Assembly: GCF_019237615.1 (NCBI RefSeq)
Contig: NZ_JAFAGT010000092.1
Location: 1-64,000 of the forward strand
Reading direction: 5' to 3'
From: Roseateles sp.
Lineage (GTDB): Bacteria > Pseudomonadota > Gammaproteobacteria > Burkholderiales > Burkholderiaceae_C
Length of the DNA stretch: 64,000 bases
Position 1 is the first letter of the stretch. The number at the start of each line of letters is the position of its first letter. Under the pieces are notes generated by a model. The model saw nothing but the letters and a program-made list of their open reading frames with translations, was not told the origin of the DNA and did no database searches. A program made the position numbers and the translations under genes. This document shows, in pieces, positions 8,290 to 16,821 of this stretch.

Positions 8290-8720
8290 CCTAGGGTTTG
8301 CGTGCGCCCGAGGCATCCACAAGTCTGAGGTCGCCCCTGGAGACCGGAGTGCATGGCTGCCGTGCGTGAGCCTTCCGAAGCTGCCCGATCGCAGCAAGTG
8401 CGCCGTCGGCGCGGCTCTTGAGATCGGCGATCTCCGGCCGGCAATGTTCGCGAATCTCACCCAGGTCGGCCCGAGCACGGTCGGTGAGTCAATCTGGATG
8501 CCGAGTCAGCAATACGCCGCGAGCAGTTGCCCCACGGCGGTGCGCATCCCGCACCGATGGCGCTAGCAATTCGATCCATCCGTCCCTTGGCCATCGTCGC
8601 CCATACCGTCGGCGACGGAGCGTGACAGCCGCGTTGCCGATGACGACCCACGCAGGCCAACTGCGGGGCGACACGCGCCGGGCGCGACATGGCGTGTTTC
8701 GCGTGGGCGCGCCAAACCGA
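8290..8720 (-). pseudogene. ISL3-like transposase fragment
   Basis: Minus-strand translation gives fragments resembling ISL3-family transposases: VVIGNAAVTLRRRRYG followed by WIELLAPSV (compare the family pattern of an RYG strand, then a P-I/V-DLLPDR strand), and further on GVLLTRHPD, a stop, then LTDRARADLGEIREHC. About 200 residues normally separate these blocks but only about 20 do here, so an internal deletion is likely, together with an in-frame stop. The similarity is by eye and weak; a database comparison would decide. Confidence 0.35.
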
Positions 8721-8770
8721 GGCGGCATTCGAGAGCAGCGGAGCCGGGGACCGAGATCACGCGCGTCGTG

Positions 8771-8863
8771 GCTGCTCAGCAAATATGGGTCGAATTGCTA
8801 ACTTATCTGCAATCCCTTCATTTGCTGCACAGCAAATATGGCCTCAATGCCTAACATTGAGGC
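8771..8863. repeat. Short direct repeats and perfect hairpins
   Basis: The 18-base unit GCTGCWCAGCAAATATGG occurs at 8771-8788 and 8824-8841. TTTGCTG-CA-CAGCAAA at 8821-8836 is an inverted repeat, and GCCTCAATG (8841-8849) pairs perfectly with CATTGAGGC (8855-8863) around a 5-base loop. No T-run follows on either strand, so a standard terminator is unlikely. An operator, a recombination site or an IS end are the alternatives. Confidence 0.5.
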
Positions 8864-8959
8864 CTCCTGATCGCGATGCGGGGCTGCCAGCCTTTCAAGG
8901 GGACCGCCCATCCTCCAGTTCAGAGCGGGAGGATTGCTGTGGTCCGCTCTATCGACGTA

Positions 8960-9541
8960 CTAGGCGTCCGCACTTCGCCCGAAATCGATCGCGGCCCGCA
9001 CGTGCTTTGGCACCAGTTCGACAAGCTCACGATCTGGCTTCACACCCAGCGCATCGTTGACCGTCGAGAAGGCCAGCCGGAACGCCACAAACAACGTGGC
9101 CTCAAAGATCTCTCGCTCCGACAGGCCGGAGTCCCGAAGCGACTGGACGTCAGCGGCGGTCGTCGCGTTCGGATCCCTCACGACCTTTCGAGCCCATGAT
9201 GTCAGCGCCTGATCTCGCTCGCCCAACTCCAGCGACGGAAGATCGCTGATGACGGCTGCGGCCACGTCTTCGCTGGTGCTTTGAGCCAGCGTTCGACCCC
9301 AGGCCAAGGCGCAGTAGGCGTCGCCTAGCTCCGATGCCGTGGCACACACAAGAAGGGTCAGCTCGCGCTTGCTGAGGGTCGACTGGCTGGTCAACTCGCT
9401 GCGCAGGGCTGCAAAGCCGTCGAACACGTCCGGACGCCACGCCCAGGCCTTGGTGAGGTTCATCACAAAGCCCTGCGAATCTGCGCTGGACTTGTACACC
9501 TTCTCAGTTGCCGGAGTGCTCTCGGGTTGCGCAATGAACAT
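8960..9541 (-). CDS. Carboxymuconolactone decarboxylase/AhpD-like peroxidase-related protein
   Basis: The 193-residue all-helical protein resembles peroxidase-related members of the carboxymuconolactone decarboxylase superfamily: LTKAWAWRPDVFDGFAALRS, LSKRELTLLV, SELGDAYCALAWG and FEATLFVAFRLAFSTVNDALGV. The usual AhpD redox motif E-x2-C-x2-C-x3-H is reduced here to a single Cys in SELGDAYCALAWG, so alkylhydroperoxidase activity of the AhpD kind is doubtful. The start at 9541 was chosen because AGGA lies eight bases upstream; a start 54 bases earlier is possible. The gene stands alone on the minus strand, with the repeat block downstream. Function unknown beyond the fold. Confidence 0.65.
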   Translation of the reverse strand: MFIAQPESTPATEKVYKSSADSQGFVMNLTKAWAWRPDVFDGFAALRSELTSQSTLSKRELTLLVCATASELGDAYCALAWGRTLAQSTSEDVAAAVISDLPSLELGERDQALTSWARKVVRDPNATTAADVQSLRDSGLSEREIFEATLFVAFRLAFSTVNDALGVKPDRELVELVPKHVRAAIDFGRSADA

Positions 9542-10074
9542 CGTTGAGTCCTGACTCTGTCGGAGTGATCGGTTCGAATGCCTGGCGTCCGACATGAGGA
9601 GCGCGAACCGACGGGCCGGGCTGACCGGCGTACGGAACCTGCAGCACTCATGCGGTGAGTCTCGGGGCGATGGTATCGATGTTGTTCCAGTCGCGACAGA
9701 CGGCTGCGGGTGTCGGTATCCCGAGGCGCCATGCGGCCGACGCTCGGTGCAGAACTGCCGTCAGACTTCGATCGGAACCTTGGCCTCGGCCGGCTCGCGA
9801 CAACCACTCCCGGTTCGGGGGCTCGTCGCGCGGCTTGCCCCGTTGAAGCTCCCGGTCAGGCTGGCGCAGTGCGTCGCTGCTCGGTTGCCCGGACCGCTCG
9901 TATATGGCGTATCGGCAGTTGCATGCCCTCGGGCATCCCAACGCCACGATGACCGGGATCCACGCTATGGAAGGCAAGGGATGGATGCCGTCGATTTCAA
10001 TTTTTCACAAACGTTGCACAAGGCATCCCTAGTCTGACGGCCCGTGCGCATCCCGTCGCGCATGGAGCAGTGCC
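9542..10074. other. Intergenic region upstream of siaA
   Basis: About 530 bases separate the divergent AhpD-like gene and the sia operon. Several open frames exist but none looks like protein. The last 70 bases are AT-richer (TTTTTCACAAACGTTGCACA near 10002) and probably hold the sia promoter. Confidence 0.4.
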
Positions 10075-11313
10075 TTGACCTTCACCGACACCCTGGCCGC
10101 AACGACATCGCGGCCCACAGTTCGCTTTGCCCAGCCGGTGGCGGGGGATCTGGCCGTGGCCTGTGTATCGGTCTCGCCCGAGCACACCAATGCGCAGGTC
10201 TACGAGATCTTTGGCCGTCATCGTGATCTGAGCTGCCTGCCGATACTGGAGGACGGCCGGCCCATCGGCCTGATCAATCGCACCCTGTTCCTGTCGCAGA
10301 TCTCCAAGCCCTTCCACAAGGAGCTGTTCGAGAAGAAGAGCTGCATCGCCTTCATGGACAAGGATCCCCTGGTCGTCGAGGCCGCAACGACGATAGAGCA
10401 GCTCGCGCTGCTGACGGTGGAGTCGGGCGAGAAGGCGCTGGCCGACGGCTTCCTCGTCACCGAGCGGGGGCAGTTCAAGGGCCTGGGCTACGGCCTGGAC
10501 CTGATGCGCGTCATCGCCGAGCAGCAGGCCGAGCGCAACCGCCACATCATGCAGAGCATCGACTACGCCAGCGTGATCCAGCGCTCGATGCTGAACGTGT
10601 CCGCGACGGCGCTGGCGCGATGCCTGAGTGACGCCTGCCTGATCTGGGAACCGCGCGACACCGTGGGAGGCGACTTCTACCAGTTCTGCGAGTTCCCCGA
10701 CGGCTGGTTCGCCGCGGTCGCGGACTGCACCGGTCACGGCGTGCCGGGTGCCTTTCTCACCCTGATTGCCTACTCGGAACTGAAGCAGGCCCTGGACAAG
10801 CTGGGGCCGCGCGATCCGGCGCGGCTGATGTCCGAGGTGAGCCTGGGCATCAAGTCCGCGCTGGGCCAGATGGAAGGGGCGGGCTCGGCGTCGAACGATG
10901 GCCTGGATGCCGCCTTCCTCTGGTTCGACGCCCCGGCGCGCCGCCTTCACTATGCGGGTGCGCGCACGCCCTTGCTGCTGCTGGAGCCGGGCCAGGCCGG
11001 TGTCGAGATCATCGATGCCGACCGCCTCGGCCTGGGTTATGCCGACACGCCCGGGGACGCATGCTGGACGGCCAAGCAGATCGAGCTGCGCCCCGGTGCG
11101 CTGCTGCTGACGTGCACCGACGGCCTGATCGACCAGGTCGGCGGCCCCAAGAGCATCGCGTTCGGCAAGCGCCGCCTGCGCGACGTGCTGGTACGGCACC
11201 GGGACTTGCCCATGCCCGAGCTGGGCGCGACGCTGATGCGCGAACTGTCGGACTACCAGGGGAGCCAGTTGCGTCGCGACGACCTCACCCTTTTCGGATT
11301 TCGATTGAACTGA
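10075..11313 (+). CDS. siaA: PP2C/SpoIIE-type phosphatase, SiaA-like, with CBS-like input domain
   Basis: In the SiaABCD pathway SiaA dephosphorylates SiaC, freeing it to activate the diguanylate cyclase SiaD. This 412-residue protein has a CBS-like pair at about 20-155 (YEIFGRHRDLSCLPILEDGRPIGLINR) and a PP2C/SpoIIE phosphatase domain from about 185, with metal-binding motifs GGDFYQF, VADCTGHGVPGAF, TDGLID and DDLTLFGF. Unlike the Pseudomonas SiaA, which carries a membrane HAMP sensor, no membrane segment is visible, so the input is probably cytoplasmic. The TTG at 10075 is the first codon of the frame used here. It is followed by siaB after five bases. Confidence 0.85.
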   Translation: MTFTDTLAATTSRPTVRFAQPVAGDLAVACVSVSPEHTNAQVYEIFGRHRDLSCLPILEDGRPIGLINRTLFLSQISKPFHKELFEKKSCIAFMDKDPLVVEAATTIEQLALLTVESGEKALADGFLVTERGQFKGLGYGLDLMRVIAEQQAERNRHIMQSIDYASVIQRSMLNVSATALARCLSDACLIWEPRDTVGGDFYQFCEFPDGWFAAVADCTGHGVPGAFLTLIAYSELKQALDKLGPRDPARLMSEVSLGIKSALGQMEGAGSASNDGLDAAFLWFDAPARRLHYAGARTPLLLLEPGQAGVEIIDADRLGLGYADTPGDACWTAKQIELRPGALLLTCTDGLIDQVGGPKSIAFGKRRLRDVLVRHRDLPMPELGATLMRELSDYQGSQLRRDDLTLFGFRLN

Positions 11314-11318
11314 CCGTC

Positions 11319-11888
11319 ATGGATTCACGCTACGGCTACGACCAATACCGCGAGTTCTGCGAGCTTGCGCGCAAGAAGAACGTCATCTTCTACTACGTCG
11401 GCTACTTCTCGCAGAACATCGTCACGGCCATGGCCGAGGCGGTGAAGCTGCGGCTGGAGCAGTCCGGCACCGCGGGGCCCGTCCGCCGTCGCCTGTTCTC
11501 GTCCTTCGTCGAGATGGCCCAGAACATCATCCACTACTCCGCCGATTCGCTGACGCCCCCCGAGCAGGACCAGCACGAGCTGCGGCATGGCTCGGTCTGC
11601 ATCGGCGTGGATGCCGAGGGCCGCCACTTCCTGCTGTGCGCGAATCCGATCGCGATCGATCAGGCCGAGGCGCTGGAGGTACGCCTGGCGACGCTGCGCG
11701 CGATGACCATGGACGAGATCAAGGCCAGCTACCGCGAGTCGCTGCGCAGCGAGGTACCGGACGACAGCAAGGGGGCCGGCCTGGGCTTCCTGACCGTGGC
11801 GCGCGACGCCAGCGAGCCGCTCGAGTTCGAGTTCCAGGGCACGGAGGACGCGGGCACGGCCATGTTCTTCCTCAAGACCACCATCTAA
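11319..11888 (+). CDS. siaB: SiaB-family protein kinase
   Basis: This 189-residue protein matches the SiaB family (DUF6272), GHKL-like kinases that phosphorylate SiaC and so oppose SiaA. Recognisable parts are FYYVGYFSQNIVTAMAEAVK, the ATP-lid helix FVEMAQNIIHYS with the conserved Asn, and GAGLGFLTVARDAS. ATG at 11319 follows the siaA stop by five bases; the frame extends further upstream inside siaA but that part is not protein-like. The gene sits second in a siaABCD order, as in the known operon. Confidence 0.85.
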   Translation: MDSRYGYDQYREFCELARKKNVIFYYVGYFSQNIVTAMAEAVKLRLEQSGTAGPVRRRLFSSFVEMAQNIIHYSADSLTPPEQDQHELRHGSVCIGVDAEGRHFLLCANPIAIDQAEALEVRLATLRAMTMDEIKASYRESLRSEVPDDSKGAGLGFLTVARDASEPLEFEFQGTEDAGTAMFFLKTTI

Positions 11889-11913
11889 TCCGAACAACAA
11901 GAGGGCGCTTGCC

Positions 11914-12303
11914 ATGACCCCCCTGCATATTCCCGCCACCGGTAGTTCTCCGGAGATCGAGTTCCGCTTCGACGACCATGAGCTGTCGCTGCGCGGCGAG
12001 TCCTTTCCCGAGAACGCCGCGGCCTTCTACGGCCCGGTGATCGCCGCGCTGCGCGACTTCCTGGACCAGCCGGGCCGGGATCAGGCCCTGAAGGTCAGCG
12101 TCTCGCTGACCTACTTCAACAGCTCAAGCACCAAGATGCTGTTCACGCTGTTCGACCTGCTGGACCAGGCCGCGGCATCCGGGCGCAGCGTGCAGTTGCA
12201 CTGGTGGCATGACGTCGAGGACGACACGATCCGGGAGTTCGGCGAGGAGTTGATGGTCGATTTCCAGAACATGGACATCCAGCTCTGCGTCATCGATGCC
12301 TGA
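11914..12303 (+). CDS. siaC: SiaC-like switch protein (DUF1987)
   Basis: This 129-residue protein is of the SiaC/DUF1987 family, a STAS-like switch that in its unphosphorylated form binds and stimulates the diguanylate cyclase SiaD. The pattern SPEIEFRFDDHELSLRGESFPENAAAFY, SVSLTYFNSSSTKML and WWHDVEDDTIREFGEE is typical. The Thr in the NSSST stretch corresponds to the phosphorylated site by position. Its end overlaps siaD by eight bases, which suggests coupled translation and fixed stoichiometry. Confidence 0.88.
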   Translation: MTPLHIPATGSSPEIEFRFDDHELSLRGESFPENAAAFYGPVIAALRDFLDQPGRDQALKVSVSLTYFNSSSTKMLFTLFDLLDQAAASGRSVQLHWWHDVEDDTIREFGEELMVDFQNMDIQLCVIDA

Positions 12304-13033
12304 ACAGGGTTCCCCGGCCGCGCCCGACCTCTTCGAGCAGGAGGCGACGGCGCTTGAGCGTGCGCTGAGCACAAGGGACGACCCGACGCTGTCGGCCGAG
12401 CAGTACCGCCATGCGCTGTCGGACCTCGTCGTTCACTTCGAGCGCCTGATGCGGGAGAGTCGGCGCATGATCCGGCGCAGCGACCGCGAGGAGCGCGAGC
12501 TCAACGTGCTCAACGAGGAACTGCACAGGCTCGCCGCCCAGCTCGAATACAAGGCCCGGCACGATTCGCTGACCGGCGCGCTGAACCGCGGCGCGATCTT
12601 CGAATGCGCCGGACGCCTGCTGGAGCAGGGGGCCCTCGCGCTGGTCGTCCTCGACATCGACTTCTTCAAGAGCATCAACGATGCCTACGGCCATCCCGCG
12701 GGAGACGCGGTGATCTGCGAGGTCGTGAACCGGCTGGGCCGTGCCGTGTCCGGCGAAGCGGCGATCGGCCGGGTCGGCGGCGAGGAGTTCTCCATCCTGC
12801 TGCCCGAGACCGCCTTCGATGCCGCGCTGCAGCGGGCCGAGGCAATGCGGCATGCGATCGCCAGCCAGCCCTTCGACTGCCTGCCCGACCGCATCGTGAC
12901 CGCGAGCTTCGGCGTCAGCTGGACGGCCAGGCGGGGCGCCTTCGGCGACGCCTATGCCCGCGCCGACGAAGCCCTGTTCGACGCCAAGCGTGGTGGGCGC
13001 AACCAGGTGCGTGCCGGCAAAGCCGTCGACTGA
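12296..13033 (+). CDS. siaD: Diguanylate cyclase SiaD-like (GGDEF)
   Basis: This 245-residue cyclase makes c-di-GMP from two GTP. Residues 1-85 form a helical coiled stalk (RRSDREERELNVLNEELHRLAAQLEYKA), the likely SiaC contact region. The GGDEF domain follows, with HDSLTGALNRG, DIDFFKSINDAYGHPAGD and the intact active site GGEEF. No membrane segment is present, so activity is cytosolic and SiaC-dependent by analogy with Pseudomonas. The stop TGA overlaps the next ATG (TGATG), so the following EAL gene is coupled. Confidence 0.9.
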   Translation: MPEQGSPAAPDLFEQEATALERALSTRDDPTLSAEQYRHALSDLVVHFERLMRESRRMIRRSDREERELNVLNEELHRLAAQLEYKARHDSLTGALNRGAIFECAGRLLEQGALALVVLDIDFFKSINDAYGHPAGDAVICEVVNRLGRAVSGEAAIGRVGGEEFSILLPETAFDAALQRAEAMRHAIASQPFDCLPDRIVTASFGVSWTARRGAFGDAYARADEALFDAKRGGRNQVRAGKAVD

Positions 13034-14724
13034 TGAACCGCCTGGTTAGGCCTCTGTCGAAACTGCGTCTTGCGACCCGTCTCTGGGCCATGTTCGGCCT
13101 GCTGCTCACGCTGCCCCTGCTGCTCGTCGGGCTGGCGGCGCAACGGCTCGTCGTCGAGGCGCACACGTTGCTGCCGGTGGAGCGGCTGCGTGAACAGATC
13201 CAGTTCGACTGGGTTCTGATCCTGTCCCTGTGCGGTGCGGCCGCCGTCGGCGGCGTCGGGCTCGCCGTGCTGGTGGTGTACAGCTTGCTGCCTCCGTCGA
13301 GGCGGGCCATCGCGGGCGGAGATGGTTCGCATCGCATCGAGGTGCACGGCCGTGCCGAGTTGAAGCAGCTCTCGGCATCGGTGAACGAGCTGGCCGTGGC
13401 GGTGAATGACTGGCAGTGCCAGCTCATGGAGCGGGCCGGTCTCGACGCGATGACGGGCGTTGCGCTGCGCAGCCGCTTCTCCTCGGCCGCGGATCTCCGG
13501 CTCCATCAACTCGCCGGCGCTCGCGCGCTCATGCTGTGCCTGGACGTGGACAGGCTCAAGCGGGTCAACAACGTTCTGGGATTCGAGGCCGGAGATTCGC
13601 TGATCCTGGGCGTCGCCCAACGCCTGCTGCAGCTGCAGGCCGATGGCGCGCTCTGCGGCCGACTGGCCGGCGGCACCTTCGTCGCGCTGCTGCCGCTGGC
13701 CGCCGATGCCGGCTGGCAGCAGGCCGTGGCGGGCCTGCATGCGACGCTGAACCGCAAGCACCAATGGCGGGGCCAGGCGCTGGACCTCACGGTTTCCATC
13801 GGTGCGGCCCTGTGCCCGGAGCATGGCCACAGGGCGGAAGTCCTGGTGCAGCGGGCCGAACAGGCGATGTTCGAGGCCAAGCGCCTGAGAACGGATGCCG
13901 CGCTGTACAGCCCCAAGCCAGAGGCCGACCGCCTGTCCCATCTCAGCCTGTTGTCCGAGCTGGAGCAGGCCATCGTCCAGGGCCAGCTGCGCCAGGTGCT
14001 GCAGCCCAAGGTGCGACTGCGCGACCGCCGGATCACCGGCGCCGAGGCCCTGGTGCGTTGGCATCACCCGCAGCGCGGCTGGCTGCCGCCGAGCGAGTTC
14101 GTGCCGTTCGCCGAGGAGACCGGTCGCATCCGGCAGATCACGCATTGGATGCTGGAGCAGGCGGTCATGACCCTTGGGGCCTGGTGCGCGCAAGGGCGCG
14201 AACTGGTGATCGCCGTCAACATATCCACGCTCGACCTGCAGGACGGGCGGCTGCCGGGGCGCATCGAGAGCATGCTGGCGCGCGCCGGCGTGCCGCCGCA
14301 CCTGCTCCAGCTCGAGCTCACCGAGACCGGGCTGATGGCCAGCAGCCAGGACCCCATCCACGTGATGCATTCGCTATGCAGCGTGGGCGTGCGCCTGTCG
14401 ATCGACGACTTCGGCACGGGGCAGTCTTCGCTGGCCTATCTGCAGCGTTTGCCGGTGCACGAGCTGAAGGTCGAGCGGGGCTTTGTCGATGGCGTCGACA
14501 AGGATGTGAAGCGCCAGGAGCTGTTGAATTCCATCATCATGCTGGGCCACGGGCTTGGCCTCGCGGTGACCGCCGAGGGCGTCGAGACCTCGGCGGAGCT
14601 GGAGGTCCTGCAGCGACTGGGCTGCGATCTCGTGCAGGGCTTCTTCATCGCCAAGCCGATGGAGGCGGCGCGCTTCGACGCCCTGTACCAGGCTCCGCAG
14701 GGCGAGCACGCCCGCATCGGTTGA
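13033..14724 (+). CDS. Membrane GGDEF-EAL protein, probable c-di-GMP phosphodiesterase
   Basis: This 563-residue protein starts with two membrane segments (about 20-40 and 55-80), then a HAMP-like helix, a GGDEF domain and an EAL domain. The GGDEF site is degenerate: GGTF at 213-216, one residue short and lacking the Asp/Glu-Glu pair, so cyclase activity is unlikely. The EAL domain keeps GAEALVRW (Glu338), LELTETGL, IDDFGTGQSSLAYL and TAEGVET, so it should hydrolyse c-di-GMP. Its ATG overlaps the siaD stop by one base. A phosphodiesterase co-translated with the cyclase would give the operon both arms of c-di-GMP turnover; this fifth gene is not part of the classical siaABCD set. Confidence 0.88.
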   Translation: MNRLVRPLSKLRLATRLWAMFGLLLTLPLLLVGLAAQRLVVEAHTLLPVERLREQIQFDWVLILSLCGAAAVGGVGLAVLVVYSLLPPSRRAIAGGDGSHRIEVHGRAELKQLSASVNELAVAVNDWQCQLMERAGLDAMTGVALRSRFSSAADLRLHQLAGARALMLCLDVDRLKRVNNVLGFEAGDSLILGVAQRLLQLQADGALCGRLAGGTFVALLPLAADAGWQQAVAGLHATLNRKHQWRGQALDLTVSIGAALCPEHGHRAEVLVQRAEQAMFEAKRLRTDAALYSPKPEADRLSHLSLLSELEQAIVQGQLRQVLQPKVRLRDRRITGAEALVRWHHPQRGWLPPSEFVPFAEETGRIRQITHWMLEQAVMTLGAWCAQGRELVIAVNISTLDLQDGRLPGRIESMLARAGVPPHLLQLELTETGLMASSQDPIHVMHSLCSVGVRLSIDDFGTGQSSLAYLQRLPVHELKVERGFVDGVDKDVKRQELLNSIIMLGHGLGLAVTAEGVETSAELEVLQRLGCDLVQGFFIAKPMEAARFDALYQAPQGEHARIG

Positions 14725-14750
14725 CGGCAGCCGCCGCACGGCGGGCCGTC
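14723..14750. terminator. Hairpin between convergent genes
   Basis: GACGGC-N2-CCGCC pairs with GGCGG-GCCGTC right at the stop of the EAL gene and before the convergent gene at 14774. No T-run follows, so it would be a weak or factor-assisted terminator. Confidence 0.4.
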
Positions 14751-14773
14751 GGATCTCGACGGCCCCCTGGCGG

Positions 14774-15310
14774 CTAGGGCGCGCGATACAGCACGTCCGG
14801 CTCGGGGGCGCCCGGCGCCTTGCCTCGCCGCAGGACGACCACGCGCCGCTGCGAGGCCGGGGCCGTGCCGGGAGCTGCGCTGGGGGCCGCGGTGTCGTCG
14901 GTGCGCACGAGGACGAGTTGCCCCGCGGCTCCGACCCGCTGGGCCAGACGCTCCGCCGGCACGGCGGGGCTCGCGGGTGCGGCATTGGCCGGCTGCAGCA
15001 CCATCATGCCGGCGGCGAGCCGGCTGCCGGCCAGGCCGGGCCTGGCGGTCGGCGCGCTGGCCGCAGCCGTGGGCATGCCGGGCATGGCCAGCGCCATGTC
15101 GGTCCGCTCCAGCATCATGCCGCCCTGAGGCAGTTGGACCGGGCGTACCGGTGCTGCCGGCGATCGCGGCGCGGCCTGCGTGCCGAGGCCGCCCGGTGAC
15201 GGCGCCATCACCTGTGCCCATGCGCTGCCGCAGGCCAGGGCGCCCGCCAGGCAGGCCGCCCGGGCGCCCCAGGCGGGCGGCGGGCGCTGCGGGGAACTTC
15301 TCGCGTCCAT
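14774..15310 (-). CDS. Secreted hypothetical protein, Ala/Pro-rich
   Basis: A 178-residue protein with an N-terminal signal peptide (ARAACLAGALACGSAWAQ, cleavage after AWA). The mature part is low-complexity, rich in Ala, Pro, Gly and Met, ending in RRVVVLRRGKAPGAPEPDVLYRAP. No domain is recognised. It follows a second secreted protein gene by 12 bases on the same strand and is probably co-transcribed with it. Composition is close to that of noncoding GC-rich DNA, but the signal peptide and tight spacing favour a real gene. Confidence 0.55.
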   Translation of the reverse strand: MDARSSPQRPPPAWGARAACLAGALACGSAWAQVMAPSPGGLGTQAAPRSPAAPVRPVQLPQGGMMLERTDMALAMPGMPTAAASAPTARPGLAGSRLAAGMMVLQPANAAPASPAVPAERLAQRVGAAGQLVLVRTDDTAAPSAAPGTAPASQRRVVVLRRGKAPGAPEPDVLYRAP

Positions 15311-15322
15311 GCCGGTGCCGCC

Positions 15323-15859
15323 TCAGGGAGTGATCGTGTGGCCGGTGATCGTGCCCAGGCAGGAGGCGCCCGCGCTCGCAGCCGTGTGGAACACGTTCAG
15401 GAAGATGCCGTTCCCGCCGCTGCCACCGGAGGCGAAGGGGTCCCAGTCGCTGTAGGCCTTCAGATGTGTCGCCGAGTAGTAGGCGTTCCCGCCGAACACC
15501 GCCGGACCGCTGTACTGGAGCGGGGCCAGTGGCACCGAGGCGCCGCTCGTCGTCGTGGGCGAGATGATCTTGCGCACGCCCAGGTAGACCTGCGGAAAGC
15601 TGTCGCTGGCCGCCGTGCTGGTGCAGGCGATCGAGACGAACTCGATCACGTAGCGCTTGTTGGGCGGCGTGGGGAAGAGCGCGAAACCGTTCGCGAACGG
15701 CGGGTCCAGCGTGAAGGACACGCTCTCCTGGTACGGCGCCCGGTCCGGGTTGTCGACGTCGCGCATCGGCGTCGAGTACTGGGCCGCCGCCGGGCCGGCA
15801 CCGATGGCGAACAGCAGCACGAGCAATGGCCGGGCTGCGAAACCTTGGCTGATCTGCAT
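15323..15859 (-). CDS. Secreted hypothetical protein
   Basis: A 178-residue protein with a clear signal peptide (PLLVLLFAIGAGPAAAQ). The mature part is beta-rich (VSFTLDPPF, RYVIEFVSIACT, VYLGVRKIISP, CLGTITGHTITP) with two Cys residues that may form a disulfide. I do not recognise a family. It lies 11 bases after the PEP-CTERM-like gene on the same strand, in a three-gene secreted set. Confidence 0.65.
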   Translation of the reverse strand: MQISQGFAARPLLVLLFAIGAGPAAAQYSTPMRDVDNPDRAPYQESVSFTLDPPFANGFALFPTPPNKRYVIEFVSIACTSTAASDSFPQVYLGVRKIISPTTTSGASVPLAPLQYSGPAVFGGNAYYSATHLKAYSDWDPFASGGSGGNGIFLNVFHTAASAGASCLGTITGHTITP

Positions 15860-15870
15860 GGCAATCCTCT

Positions 15871-16821
15871 TCAGGTGGAGTTCCTGCGCCGGCCGGGCCG
15901 GGCGAGGAAGCAGGCGAGTCCCAGGGCGAGCAAGGCCAGGGCCAATGTCGGGGACTCGGGCAGGGACTGCGGCGGGTCACTCCCCGGAACAATCGCCAGG
16001 CCCGCGTTGACGAAGCCCTGGCCGAACGGGGCGCCGAGCGCCGCGAGATCCGCGCCGGCGCCGCCGGCCGTGAACGCATACAGCGCCGAATTGCCGAAGG
16101 CATCGTTGCCTATCGTGTAGAACAGGTCGGCCATGTCGTCGTAGGCGAGGCCGCCGTTGAAGCCCAGGCTGCCGTCGCCCAGCGAGAACAGCAGCGAGGC
16201 CGTGACGGTGGCAGGGTCGATGGCATAGACGCTGCGCTGAACGCCCAGCGCATCGCCGGCGATGGCGTAGAGCGTGTCGCCGGCCCAGGCCGGGCCGCCG
16301 AAGTAGCCGTTGCCGATGGCCCCGAGCGCCGTCGCGGCACCCGCCGAGGAGATGGCATACAGCGTGGCGCCGCCGAACATGTCGTCGGCCACCGCATAGA
16401 GATGTCCCGTCGACGGGTCCTGGGCCAGCCCGCCGTAGAAGCCCTGGCCCAGCCCGCTCCCCAGCGCGGTCAGCGCAGCTCCGGCGACAGTGAAGCTGTA
16501 GAGCTGGGAGTTGCCGAACGAGTCGTTGGCGATCCCGAACAGGCGGGAGCTCGCGGCATCGAAGACCAGGCCGCCATTGAAGGCCAGCGAGCCATTGCCG
16601 AGGGTGGCCATGGGCACCGGCGAAGACAGCGACGTCAGGCTGCGGGGCACGAAGCCGGCGTCGGGCCCGATCGACACCAGGGTGGCGAGGGCGGGCAGCG
16701 GCAGCAGCATCGCGGCGCCCGCAACGATCCCGCCCGCCAGGCGCCGGCGTCCGTGCCATAACGCGTCCGCGACGCGCCGGATGCCGGTCGCGATCAGCCG
16801 GCCCAGATTCCATGTCGTCAT
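15871..16821 (-). CDS. PEP-CTERM-like surface protein with beta-propeller-type repeats
   Basis: This 316-residue protein has an N-terminal hydrophobic signal (RRLAGGIVAGAAMLLPLPALA) and about five repeats of 45-55 residues with LGxGxxGFxGGLAxD...LYAIAxDxFGxxxLYxF, suggesting a propeller. The C-terminus is LPESP, a hydrophobic helix LALALLALGLACFLA and a basic end RPGRRR, the architecture of PEP-CTERM sorting signals although the motif reads PES instead of PEP. Such proteins are processed by exosortase and displayed or secreted, often with exopolysaccharide. ATG at 16821 was chosen for its GGGAGGTG site. No exosortase is in the window. Confidence 0.7.
   Translation of the reverse strand: MTTWNLGRLIATGIRRVADALWHGRRRLAGGIVAGAAMLLPLPALATLVSIGPDAGFVPRSLTSLSSPVPMATLGNGSLAFNGGLVFDAASSRLFGIANDSFGNSQLYSFTVAGAALTALGSGLGQGFYGGLAQDPSTGHLYAVADDMFGGATLYAISSAGAATALGAIGNGYFGGPAWAGDTLYAIAGDALGVQRSVYAIDPATVTASLLFSLGDGSLGFNGGLAYDDMADLFYTIGNDAFGNSALYAFTAGGAGADLAALGAPFGQGFVNAGLAIVPGSDPPQSLPESPTLALALLALGLACFLARPGRRRNST

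Larger units (their letters stand above)
8263..8959. other. Gene-poor spacer with transposase remnant and repeats
   Basis: This 700-base gap contains the promoter region of the LGFP gene on the minus strand, a decayed ISL3-like transposase stretch (about 8290-8720) and a block of short repeats with hairpins (8771-8863). No intact gene is seen. Confidence 0.5.

Noticed and set aside
8841-8863. Integron attC site
   Set aside because: GCCTAAC fits the core pattern, but the second core site and a proper long stem with cassette gene are missing.
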